Below are positions 1-5,520 of a stretch of DNA of 6,016 nt, in pieces. Under the pieces are notes generated by a model that was not told the DNA's origin, did not search any database, and saw only the letters and a list, made by a program, of their open reading frames with translations. Positions within the stretch are counted from its first letter, which is position 1, and each line of letters starts with the position of its first letter. The position numbers and the translations under genes are program-made. Source of the stretch: Treponema_C sp050937815 (GTDB lineage: Bacteria; Spirochaetota; Spirochaetia; Treponematales; Treponemataceae); NCBI RefSeq assembly GCF_050937815.1, contig NZ_JACDIJ010000025.1:1-6016 (forward strand). The letters run 5' to 3'.

Positions 1-1402
1 GCTCAAGGGGTGAAGCTTTTTCATCGCTGCCGGCTTCTTCAAGTTCTTCTACTTCTTCGAGCGGCTCAACGGTTTTCAACCGAACAGCCGGTTGAACGGA
101 TGCAAGGGGGGCAGCCGCCGGGAAATGAGCTTGTGAAATGATTTTTTCCATCATTTCTTTTAGTTCAGCCGTAATCGTATCGAGCTGCAGCTTTTCTTTG
201 GCCCCGCTTTGCCGATGCAAGGCAGCGATAATTTCATCCCAGCTTTTATCCAAAAGAAGGTCAACTTCTTCGCTATGACGTTTTGCCCGCCTTCCCAAGC
301 TCTTTTTTATTGCAGCATTGAGTTCCCGCTTTCGCCGCTTCATATCGGCATAGACGGCATTCCAATCAACTTCTTCCTTTGTTGTCAAGTAATCGTTTAT
401 AACTGCAAACTGAAAACGTTTTATCCTGTCCCGAATAAGCAACATGTCATCTTGTTTTATGTTAAAAATCAAAAAAACAATGAGAAACGATGTAACAAAA
501 ACGCTTATTAAAAGCAGAGTCTTTATCATGTCGGAAAATACAAAAAGATTTTCCTCATATAGACGGGATACATATATTTTTGATTCTCCGATTTGCGAAA
601 AAAGCAGCCATACGCCTGTTTGTTCCGTTTCGATAAGTTTTTCCGCCGAAGAAACTTCATCGGAAAATTTTTTTATGAGTATATTTTGCAATATTTCACG
701 TCCGGTATTCGGAAAGCTCAATACAAATACGGGACGTTCTTTTGTACCGGTAAAGATAACGGTATCGGTTACGGCAATAAGATTTTTCTTTACCAATTCC
801 TGTGCAAAAGCGGAGGAAGCCGTATAAAAAACGATTGTACCGCGGTACATCGAATATGCATCATAAAACGGAAAGCTGTACAAAATACGATCTCTGTCGG
901 GGTCGCATAGAATACGTCCGCTTTCGCCCTGCGGGCTTTCAATTTCCTCATAGGGTAAATCGCCTATATCCTTATAAAGCCGATAAGAAACGAGCTTATC
1001 GGTACGCTGCAAAATATCTCCGGCAATGGTACTGTAATGTATTTTTTTCCCGCCGCTTTCTATAATACGTATACCGGTTAAAGAAGGAATCGTTGAAAAC
1101 AGATTCCCGGAAGCATCTTCGCGGCCTTTAATGTCTTGTGAATCCTGCTCAAAGGAAAAACTTTTTTTTACATATTCGTTTTCCGCAAATTCGGTATAAA
1201 ATGCGGTTTTTGATGCGCTAAGGTAATCGTCTAAAATATGTGAAACCGATGCAAGCTGTTTATGTATTCCCCGAACGAGGGCAGGCTGATAAAACCGGGT
1301 TTCCATAGCGGAAAACAAGCCTAAAAAAGCTGCAACCGTAAATGCGGCAAAAATGAGAACGGAAGTTAATAAACTGACTGCAACTTTTTGACCGGAAGTC
1401 AA
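1..1402 (-). CDS. Partial two-TM membrane protein with large extracytoplasmic domain, function unknown (5' part; 3' end off the left edge)
   Basis: The minus frame is open from a TTG at 1402-1400 to base 1, giving 467 codons with no stop, so the C-terminus is missing. TTG is chosen because TAG lies two codons upstream in frame, GAGGT sits 5 nt before it, and the first ATG (codon 33) would remove the first membrane segment. Residues about 8-30 form a signal-anchor helix. Residues about 31-290 should lie outside the inner membrane. Residues about 293-315 (MIKTLLLISVFVTSFLIVFL) form a second helix. The rest is charged and helical with a Glu-rich stretch at about 445-467. The topology is that of a sensor such as a chemoreceptor or kinase, and the stretch YSFPFYDAYSMYRGTIVFY (about residues 176-194) faintly recalls the end of a Cache domain. 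No HAMP, kinase or methyl-accepting domain is visible, so no function is assigned. It is divergent from the sigma operon and has no clear promoter; TATATT at 1426-1421 is a possible -10 without a good -35. Confidence 0.85.
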   Translation of the reverse strand, partial: MTSGQKVAVSLLTSVLIFAAFTVAAFLGLFSAMETRFYQPALVRGIHKQLASVSHILDDYLSASKTAFYTEFAENEYVKKSFSFEQDSQDIKGREDASGNLFSTIPSLTGIRIIESGGKKIHYSTIAGDILQRTDKLVSYRLYKDIGDLPYEEIESPQGESGRILCDPDRDRILYSFPFYDAYSMYRGTIVFYTASSAFAQELVKKNLIAVTDTVIFTGTKERPVFVLSFPNTGREILQNILIKKFSDEVSSAEKLIETEQTGVWLLFSQIGESKIYVSRLYEENLFVFSDMIKTLLLISVFVTSFLIVFLIFNIKQDDMLLIRDRIKRFQFAVINDYLTTKEEVDWNAVYADMKRRKRELNAAIKKSLGRRAKRHSEEVDLLLDKSWDEIIAALHRQSGAKEKLQLDTITAELKEMMEKIISQAHFPAAAPLASVQPAVRLKTVEPLEEVEELEEAGSDEKASPLE

Positions 1403-1503
1403 TTTCTACCTCAAAGTCTTAATATAACAAAATGCTTAAAAGAGATTTGCATCCGAATAAAAAATATTCATTGTTACTTGTATCGGCATAAATTTGCATA
1501 CTC
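1403..1503. other. AT-rich divergent intergenic stretch
   Basis: This is the left part of the 136-bp gap between the divergent left-hand gene and the sigma operon. It is AT-rich and should hold the promoter of the minus-strand gene. Apart from the ribosome binding site and a poor -10-like TATATT (1426-1421, minus), no repeat, RNA or coding signal was recognised. Confidence 0.5.
1408..1412 (-). promoter_or_regulatory. Ribosome binding site deciding a TTG start
   Basis: The minus strand reads GAGGT here, 5 nt before the TTG at 1402-1400. With the in-frame TAG just upstream, this fixes TTG as the start of the left-hand membrane protein. Confidence 0.65.
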
Positions 1504-1532
1504 TTGAACACATATTTATAACAGTATACAAT
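1504..1532 (+). promoter_or_regulatory. Sigma-70-type promoter of the FliL-like/ECF sigma operon
   Basis: TTGAAC (1504-1509) and TACAAT (1527-1532) are separated by 17 nt, a good match in sequence and spacing to a housekeeping promoter. The expected transcription start, about 7 nt past the -10, falls at about 1539, which is the A of the first ATG. The operon would therefore begin with a leaderless message. It does not look like an ECF autoregulatory promoter, although the ECF consensus of this factor is unknown. Confidence 0.55.
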
Positions 1533-1538
1533 CTATCT

Positions 1539-2009
1539 ATGAATAAAATCCAGAGGATATGTCTGTTTTGTTCGGCTATTTTACTTTCAGTCCTCATTTT
1601 CGGAACGGCGGCAGCCTTTGTTTCGGGGAAGGCAAAACCCGGAACCGATTTGCGCCGCAAAGATCCGGAGCCGCAGGTTTTCGAAAAAAAAATACAAGCG
1701 GATAAAGCCGTTTTTTCTCATATCGGTTCTCTGCGATGCGCCACAGCCGATAATCCGCCCATTCCCTTGGTAATTACGGTTTATTTTCCCTATACGGCCG
1801 CCGACAAAGCTTTTTATGAAGAATTGTCTCAAAAAACAAGAAAAATTCGTTTTGTAATTACAAACTATATGGAGCAATATACGCGAACGGAATTATCGGA
1901 TAAGGGCGAACAAAAATTAAAAGCGGATTTAACCGATTTAATAAACCGCGAACTGGTACTCGGCAAAATTACGGAATTGTATTTTTCCGATTATATTTTT
2001 TTGGAATAA
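1539..2009 (+). CDS. FliL-like membrane-anchored protein
   Basis: The product is 156 residues from ATG 1539. Residues about 7-29 form a single signal-anchor helix, followed by a basic/proline linker (about 30-55) and an extracytoplasmic domain. Residues about 76-156 resemble the FliL C-terminal domain: a beta strand (PLVITVYF), a helix ending in ITNYMEQYT, the segment ELSDKGEQKLKADLTDLINR, and a closing strand in ITELYFSDYIFLE, where FliL typically has a VYFTEFVIQ-like ending. Classical FliL associates with the flagellar stator; classical fliL sits in the motA/motB/fliM cluster, so this may be a paralogue with another role. An in-frame TTG at 1494 would add 15 residues, but it lies upstream of the predicted promoter and has no ribosome binding site. 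No Shine-Dalgarno precedes ATG 1539 either, consistent with leaderless translation. It is the first gene of the sigma operon. The family call rests on motif memory and is moderately sure. Confidence 0.65.
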   Translation: MNKIQRICLFCSAILLSVLIFGTAAAFVSGKAKPGTDLRRKDPEPQVFEKKIQADKAVFSHIGSLRCATADNPPIPLVITVYFPYTAADKAFYEELSQKTRKIRFVITNYMEQYTRTELSDKGEQKLKADLTDLINRELVLGKITELYFSDYIFLE

Positions 2010-2069
2010 TGCAACTCTATGCGATTAAATGTGTCGAAAATACGGTGATCATTTTATTAGGGGAAGAAT

Positions 2070-2405
2070 ATGAACGAAATAGCTTTAACGCCGGCAGCAC
2101 AGGTAATTGTTTCCGTTATTCCGATAGTGGGAATCGTTATAGGCGGAATTGTCGTGTTTTTTTATCTTTTATGGAGAAATACGCAAATTAAGCTGCTTAT
2201 AAAATCGGGAGCTTACAAACCGGTGCGTTTCGACATAAAGCTTTTTGCCCTGCTTACGGGTATTTTACTGACCGGAGTCGGTCTTGTTTTAACGGTTTTA
2301 ATATGGATTATTGAAGGTTTCAGCTACCCTCTTTTGGGAGGCCTTATTCCGCTCATTATGGGAATAGGCCTTATCGTATTTTATACCGTATATAAACACC
2401 CGTAA
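2070..2405 (+). CDS. Small three-TM membrane protein, DUF6249-like
   Basis: The product is 111 residues, preceded by AGGGGA (2059-2064) at 5 nt from the ATG. Three hydrophobic helices are visible at about 13-34, 57-80 and 86-107. A short basic loop lies between the first two (RNTQIKLLIKSGAYKPVRFD). The pattern of an N-terminal helix, then a lysine-rich segment with K/E-SG, then glycine-rich helices resembles the DUF6249 family, whose members often sit beside ECF sigma and anti-sigma genes. No catalytic motif is present. It lies 60 nt after the FliL-like gene, and its TAA overlaps the ribosome binding site of the sigma gene, so it should be co-transcribed and perhaps translationally coupled. 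An accessory role in sigma control is inferred from position only. Confidence 0.8.
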   Translation: MNEIALTPAAQVIVSVIPIVGIVIGGIVVFFYLLWRNTQIKLLIKSGAYKPVRFDIKLFALLTGILLTGVGLVLTVLIWIIEGFSYPLLGGLIPLIMGIGLIVFYTVYKHP

Positions 2406-2412
2406 GGGGGAG
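2405..2412 (+). promoter_or_regulatory. Strong ribosome binding site before the sigma gene with no standard start at normal distance
   Basis: AGGGGGAG begins on the last base of the upstream TAA. The only in-frame triplet at normal spacing is ATA at 2417, while the first standard start codon, TTG 2447, lies 34 nt beyond. The region from 2402 to 2447 is open in the sigma frame, so translation from ATA would add ten residues (188 in total). Confidence 0.45.
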
Positions 2413-2446
2413 CGATATAAAACACGGCGAAAAATCCGAAGAAAAA

Positions 2447-2983
2447 TTGCAGGATTTTATACTCGCACAAAAAGCTTGCAAGGGTAATCGAGAAGCATTT
2501 AAAACCCTTGTACGGCTGTATGAAAAAAGAGTGCGCATATTGGGCTGCGGTTTTTTCCGAAATGCATCCGATATCGAAGATTTTGTACAGGATGTTTTTA
2601 TCAAAGCATATACGAATTTACACACCTTCCGTTTTAAATCGCGCTTTTCAACATGGCTTATGAGCATAGCCTATAATACGGCAATAAATACCGTAAACCG
2701 GCGTAAAGAGTATGTGCCGCTGGTTGAAAGCGGTTCGATTTTCGACACCGATTACGGTCCGGAAGAACAGGTCTTGCGTTCGGCGCTTGCCGAAGCGATA
2801 CGGGCTGCCGTAAAAGAATTGCCGTATAATTTTGCCGTCTGCCTCGATTTATATTTTTTTTATGATTTTCCGTATAACGAAATCGCCGTTATAACAGGAT
2901 GGCCGATAAACACGGTAAAATCCCACATTTTTAGAGCAAAAAAGCTTTTAAAGCACAAACTTGAACCCTTAATTCAGCCGTAA
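2447..2983 (+). CDS. ECF-type RNA polymerase sigma factor (sigma-24/RpoE group)
   Basis: The product is 178 residues from TTG 2447, a typical ECF length. Sigma region 2 spans about 16-87: AFKTLVRLYEKRV, then DIEDFVQDVFIKAY (region 2.2, core polymerase contact), then SRFSTWLMSIAYNTAINTV (regions 2.3-2.4, -10 melting and recognition). After a ~25-residue linker, region 4 spans about 112-174, with the DNA-binding helix-turn-helix in YNEIAVITGWPINTVKSHIF followed by RAKKLLKHKL. There is no region 1.1 or 3, as expected for group 4 sigma factors. The TTG lacks a good ribosome binding site. A strong one at 2405-2412 points to ATA 2417 as an alternative start giving MKHGEKSEEK before LQDF. The anti-sigma gene follows 13 nt after the stop. 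T. pallidum also carries a single sigma-24 type factor. The target regulon cannot be read from this window. Confidence 0.92.
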   Translation: MQDFILAQKACKGNREAFKTLVRLYEKRVRILGCGFFRNASDIEDFVQDVFIKAYTNLHTFRFKSRFSTWLMSIAYNTAINTVNRRKEYVPLVESGSIFDTDYGPEEQVLRSALAEAIRAAVKELPYNFAVCLDLYFFYDFPYNEIAVITGWPINTVKSHIFRAKKLLKHKLEPLIQP

Positions 2984-2996
2984 GGAGGGCTGCCCT

Positions 2997-3464
2997 ATGA
3001 ACATTGACATATGCGATACCGTTATAAACCGTTTTCTACACTTGGATAAACCGAACGCCGTACCGTTTTCGATACGGCTGCATTGCATACGCTGTAAAAA
3101 ATGCCGGTCGCTTATACAAGCTTTAAGTACAGTCGAAAACCGTGCGTCAGCCCCCCTGCGCACGGTTACACCCGCCGACGATCCGTGCATTACGCGTATA
3201 ATGGAACACATAGATCCGGATTTCGCACAAAAAACCGAAGACCCCGTACAAATTATATCGTTTAAACGCTGGATAAGTTCCGGCTGTATCCTTATAGCGG
3301 CAATACTTTTGTTCGGTTTGTTCAGCGCCGCCGATATAAAATCCGAAATGCAGATTTTATTATACCTATGCTTTGCCCTTTTTATCAGCGGGTACTGCGC
3401 ATTTTTTGTCGGCAGCAATTTAAACTTTTTTATAAAAAAGATACAAGCAATCCGCCCGGTATAA
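2997..3464 (+). CDS. Putative zinc-binding membrane anti-sigma factor (HxxxCxxC)
   Basis: The product is 155 residues. AAGGAGG (2982-2988) overlaps the sigma stop codon and lies 8 nt before the ATG, so the two are probably translationally coupled. H29, C33 and C36 (in LHCIRCKKC) form the HxxxCxxC signature of zinc-containing anti-sigma (ZAS) domains; C6 or H15 could be the fourth ligand. Such domains bind and block the partner ECF sigma in the cytoplasm. Two hydrophobic helices follow at about 92-111 and 118-140, then a short basic tail (KKIQAIRPV). The loop between the helices is only ~6 residues (DIKSEM), so there is almost no periplasmic sensor domain and no obvious site for regulated proteolysis outside the membrane. 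The sequence is otherwise divergent, and the call rests on the motif, topology and position directly after the sigma gene. Confidence 0.75.
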   Translation: MNIDICDTVINRFLHLDKPNAVPFSIRLHCIRCKKCRSLIQALSTVENRASAPLRTVTPADDPCITRIMEHIDPDFAQKTEDPVQIISFKRWISSGCILIAAILLFGLFSAADIKSEMQILLYLCFALFISGYCAFFVGSNLNFFIKKIQAIRPV

Positions 3465-3492
3465 AAAAAACATACCCGTACAAGAGGTACGG
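3463..3492 (-). terminator. Possible minus-strand intrinsic terminator for the lipoprotein gene
   Basis: On the minus strand CCGTAC (3492-3487), loop CTCTT and GTACGG (3481-3476) form a 6-bp stem, followed after 5 nt by eight T residues (3470-3463). The stem-to-T spacing is longer than usual. If used, the lipoprotein transcript would carry the whole hairpin region as a ~200-nt 3' tail and end at the stop codon of the convergent anti-sigma gene. Confidence 0.35.
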
Positions 3493-3524
3493 AATACCGC
3501 ACATAAAACATCCTGTTTCAAATC

Positions 3525-3540
3525 CCGGCACGGATGCCGG
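3525..3540 (+). other. Stem-loop 1 of the convergent intergenic region
   Basis: CCGGCA (3525-3530), loop CGGA, TGCCGG (3535-3540) form a perfect 6-bp GC-rich stem. On the plus strand the loop displays GGA. Confidence 0.6.
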
Positions 3541-3558
3541 TAAAAGCCTGATATACCG

Positions 3559-3582
3559 CGAGTTTGCCAAAAGGCAAACTCG
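3559..3582 (+). other. Stem-loop 2 of the convergent intergenic region
   Basis: CGAGTTTGCC (3559-3568), loop AAAA, GGCAAACTCG (3573-3582) form a perfect 10-bp stem. No T tract follows on either strand, so it is not a standard terminator. Confidence 0.75.
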
Positions 3583-3584
3583 TT

Positions 3585-3617
3585 GCATAAAATCGGACAG
3601 GAAGTCCGATTTTATGC
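3585..3617 (+). other. Stem-loop 3 of the convergent intergenic region, CAGGAAG apex
   Basis: GCATAAAATCGGAC (3585-3598), loop AGGAA and the complementary arm (3604-3617) form a perfect 14-bp stem, the longest in the window. The apex on the plus strand reads CAGGAAG, which fits the CAGGA(U/A/C)G repeat of CsrB-type RNAs. It starts only 2 nt after stem-loop 2. Its right arm and the next ~9 nt recur on the other side of the lipoprotein gene at 5650-5673. Confidence 0.75.
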
Positions 3618-3642
3618 CATGTGCCGAAAAGCCGTTAGTAAT

Positions 3643-3667
3643 CGGTTTCGGGCTTCGCCCGAAACCG
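3643..3667 (+). other. Stem-loop 4 of the convergent intergenic region
   Basis: CGGTTTCGGGC (3643-3653), loop TTC, GCCCGAAACCG (3657-3667) form a perfect 11-bp stem, 11 nt before the stop codon of the lipoprotein gene. It could shield the 3' end of the minus transcript or act as a weak bidirectional pause or terminator; there is no T tract next to it. Confidence 0.7.
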
Positions 3668-3678
3668 GGATTCAAACA

Positions 3679-5457
3679 TTAAAATGCACTGAACTTCTTT
3701 TTTTGCTCGGCGGTATTGCCGGCAGGAGGGACTGCCATTACATTAAGGGCCGCCGCGTCGGTGTAATTATTGTAGAATGCGGCACGCACTTTTATCCCGC
3801 CTGCTTCCAAAGAGGTGCAGCCGTTAAAAAGCCCCAAAAAGGCTTTTTCTGCGTTGATAATTGCCGGATTATAATTGCAGTGGAGTTTTACCCTTTTAAG
3901 AGAGATACAGCCGTCAAAGCACCGCCACATATCTTTAACGCCTGCAGGAATGTCCGGGGCTTGCGTTAAACTTGTGCAGTTGGAAAAACACTCTGCAACC
4001 GACTCAACATTTTTCGGTATATGCGGGGCTTCCGTCAAACTTGTACAATTATCAAAGCAAGAGTCAATAACTTTAATATTTTTAGGCAGGGCGGGAGCTT
4101 TTTTTAAAGCGGTGCACCAATAAAAACAGCGGGTTATATTGTTCACGCTTTGCGGAATGACAGGTGCTTGAGCCAAGCCCGTACAGCCGAAAAAGCAGCT
4201 GCCCATACTCGTAACGCCTTCGGGTATGTTTTCAACTGACACAAGGTTTTCACATTTATAAAAACATCTTGACATATCGGTAAGACCCGGAACCGTTGCC
4301 GGCAGTTTAAGGGCAACCTTTTTAGGAGCGGCAGCCTTTATTTTTTGCCCCAAGACTGAGGGAAGGGTGCTGCCGCCGCTTCCCTTAAAGTCCTCAGGCT
4401 GTATGGTGCCCGTTACCTCGATGTAGTTTATTTCGGTGCTTGAGGCGGTATCTCTAAGGTAGGCGTCAAGCTCGGCGTAAGAAACTTTGACGTATTCGAT
4501 AGGGATTTTTGCAAACTTCTTTTTTTGCTCGGCAGGGTTGCCGACAGGAGGGACTGCCATTACATCAAGGGCTTCTGCGGCGGTGTAATTACCTAAGAAT
4601 GCGGCGCGCACTTTTACCCCGCCTGCTTCCAAAGAGGTGCAGTTTTTAAAAAGCCCCTTAAAGGCTTTTTCTCCGTTGATATTTGCCGGATTATAATCGC
4701 AGTGGAGTTTTACCCTTTTAAGAGCGGTGCAGCCTGAAAAGCACCATCTCATATCCTCAACGCTTGAGGGAATATCGGGTATTTCGGTTAAACCCGTACA
4801 GCCTGAAAAGCAGTAGCTCATATCGGTAACGCCGGAAGGAATGTCGGGTACTTTAGTTAAACTTGTACAGCTGGAAAAACAGCCTCTCATCTCCGTAACG
4901 TTTGCAGGAATAACGGGAGCTTCAGTTAAACTTGTGCAGTTCTCAAAACACCAGCTCATATTCGTAACGCTTGCAGGAATGGCGGGAGCTTCAGTTAAAC
5001 TTGTGCAGCCCCTAAAACAGTTTGACATATTCGTAACGCTTGAAGGGATACCGGCAAGCGACACAAGGTTGGTACAGCCGTTAAAGCACAAGAACATACT
5101 GTCAAGACCTTCAACTTCGCTGGGCAGTTTAAGGGCAATTTTTTTGGCAGGGTGAGTCTTTATTTTTTGCCCCAAGGCGGAAGTGTTGCCGCCGCTTCCT
5201 TTAAAGTCATCAGCGGGTATGATGCCGGTTACTTCTATATAGTTTACCTTTGTGCTTAAAGCGGTGTTTGCAAGGTAGGTTTCAAGCTCGGCGTAGGGAA
5301 CCTTTACATAGGCAGGGCCTGCGGACGAACCTCCGCCCGTGTTACCTCCGCCGCCTCCGGCCGCGTTGGGGCAGGCGGTACACAGTATGGTGCAAAGCAC
5401 CGCCATACCAAAGAGCACCGTCAGTGCCGAACCTTTTAAAGGTTTTATTCTTTTCAT
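3679..5457 (-). CDS. Lipoprotein with two modules of 23-residue leucine-rich repeats (TpLRR/BspA-like)
   Basis: The product is 592 residues from ATG 5457, with AAGGAG (5469-5464) 6 nt before it. A basic start and hydrophobic core (about 11-28) end at a relaxed spirochaetal lipobox, with C29 (CTAC) the likely lipidated residue; C26 is an alternative. A Gly/Asn/Ser linker (34-47) follows. The mature protein is two similar modules, about 49-320 and 321-592. Each has a cap starting YVKVxYAEL, then six repeats of exactly 23 residues with CFxxC at 124, 147, 170, 193, 216, 239 and at 398, 421, 444, 467, 490, 513, then a tail LFxxCTSLEAGG to AEQKKKF. The repeat (CFxxCTSLTEAPxIPxxVTxM) matches the LRR_5/BspA type, in which position 1 is usually Ala, not Cys. 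Related surface lipoproteins mediate adhesion or aggregation; that role is inferred here. It is convergent with the sigma operon and 333 nt downstream of the DUF4469-type gene. Confidence 0.92.
   Translation of the reverse strand: MKRIKPLKGSALTVLFGMAVLCTILCTACPNAAGGGGGNTGGGSSAGPAYVKVPYAELETYLANTALSTKVNYIEVTGIIPADDFKGSGGNTSALGQKIKTHPAKKIALKLPSEVEGLDSMFLCFNGCTNLVSLAGIPSSVTNMSNCFRGCTSLTEAPAIPASVTNMSWCFENCTSLTEAPVIPANVTEMRGCFSSCTSLTKVPDIPSGVTDMSYCFSGCTGLTEIPDIPSSVEDMRWCFSGCTALKRVKLHCDYNPANINGEKAFKGLFKNCTSLEAGGVKVRAAFLGNYTAAEALDVMAVPPVGNPAEQKKKFAKIPIEYVKVSYAELDAYLRDTASSTEINYIEVTGTIQPEDFKGSGGSTLPSVLGQKIKAAAPKKVALKLPATVPGLTDMSRCFYKCENLVSVENIPEGVTSMGSCFFGCTGLAQAPVIPQSVNNITRCFYWCTALKKAPALPKNIKVIDSCFDNCTSLTEAPHIPKNVESVAECFSNCTSLTQAPDIPAGVKDMWRCFDGCISLKRVKLHCNYNPAIINAEKAFLGLFNGCTSLEAGGIKVRAAFYNNYTDAAALNVMAVPPAGNTAEQKKKFSAF
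3682..4497 (-). repeat. Second copy of the intragenic tandem module
   Basis: This encodes residues 321-592. It aligns end to end with the upstream copy, and the nucleotide match is high in the 3' part, for example the segment with GCAGTGGAGTTTTACCCTTT near 3878 and its counterpart near 4700, exactly 822 bp apart. Confidence 0.8.
4498..5313 (-). repeat. First copy of the intragenic tandem module
   Basis: This encodes residues 49-320. It differs from the second copy by a two-residue shorter segment near DFKGSGG (offset 272 residues before it, 274 after), and by point differences concentrated in the 23-residue repeats. Confidence 0.8.
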
Positions 5458-5463
5458 AAAAAT

Positions 5464-5469
5464 CTCCTT
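5464..5469 (-). promoter_or_regulatory. Ribosome binding site of the lipoprotein gene, next to a hairpin
   Basis: AAGGAG on the minus strand lies 6 nt before ATG 5457. The base of the leader hairpin ends only 4 nt upstream (5474), so folding of the leader could affect ribosome access. Confidence 0.7.
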
Positions 5470-5473
5470 ATTG

Positions 5474-5520
5474 AGGGGAGGGAAGACACTTTTTCGGATA
5501 AAAGTTTTCTTCCCTCCCCT
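5474..5520 (-). promoter_or_regulatory. Long hairpin in the lipoprotein 5' leader
   Basis: AGGGGAGGGAAGA (plus 5474-5486) is exactly complementary to TCTTCCCTCCCCT (5508-5520), a 13-bp stem. Inside it ACTTTT (5488-5493) pairs with AAAAGT (5500-5505), adding 6 bp across a small internal loop; the apical loop is TCGGAT. It ends 4 nt before the ribosome binding site. It could be a stabilising 5' stem or a translational control element. There is no T tract on the minus strand after it, apart from TTTTT just before the ATG beyond the ribosome binding site, which argues against a simple terminator. Confidence 0.65.

Noticed and set aside
209..1065. Several overlapping plus-strand open frames of 87-127 codons
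   Set aside because: They lie inside the 467-codon minus-strand gene, have no recognisable domains, and are low-complexity shadows of its antisense.
1494..1538. TTG start at 1494 for the FliL-like protein
   Set aside because: It precedes the predicted promoter -10 and has no ribosome binding site; ATG 1539 puts the basic residues directly before the membrane helix.
2009..2191. 60-codon frame starting on the overlapping TAATG after the FliL-like gene
   Set aside because: Most of it is another frame of the three-TM protein, whose own start has a good ribosome binding site; no domain is visible.
3486..3498. Stem-loop GGTA-CGGAA-TACC as a further GGA-loop hairpin
   Set aside because: Only 4 bp, and it competes with the stronger 6-bp CCGTAC/GTACGG stem at 3476-3492.
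2969..3511. 180-codon minus-strand frame opposite the anti-sigma gene
   Set aside because: It is longer than the plus frame, but the plus frame has a strong ribosome binding site, tight spacing after the sigma gene, the HxxxCxxC motif and two membrane helices.
3643..3704. Plus-strand terminator using stem-loop 4 and the T run at 3698-3704
   Set aside because: The T run lies about 30 nt past the stem, inside the convergent coding region, too far for an intrinsic terminator.
4841..5155. 104-codon plus-strand frame with repeated KLVQ-type segments
   Set aside because: Its periodicity is the antisense image of the 23-residue repeats of the lipoprotein gene.
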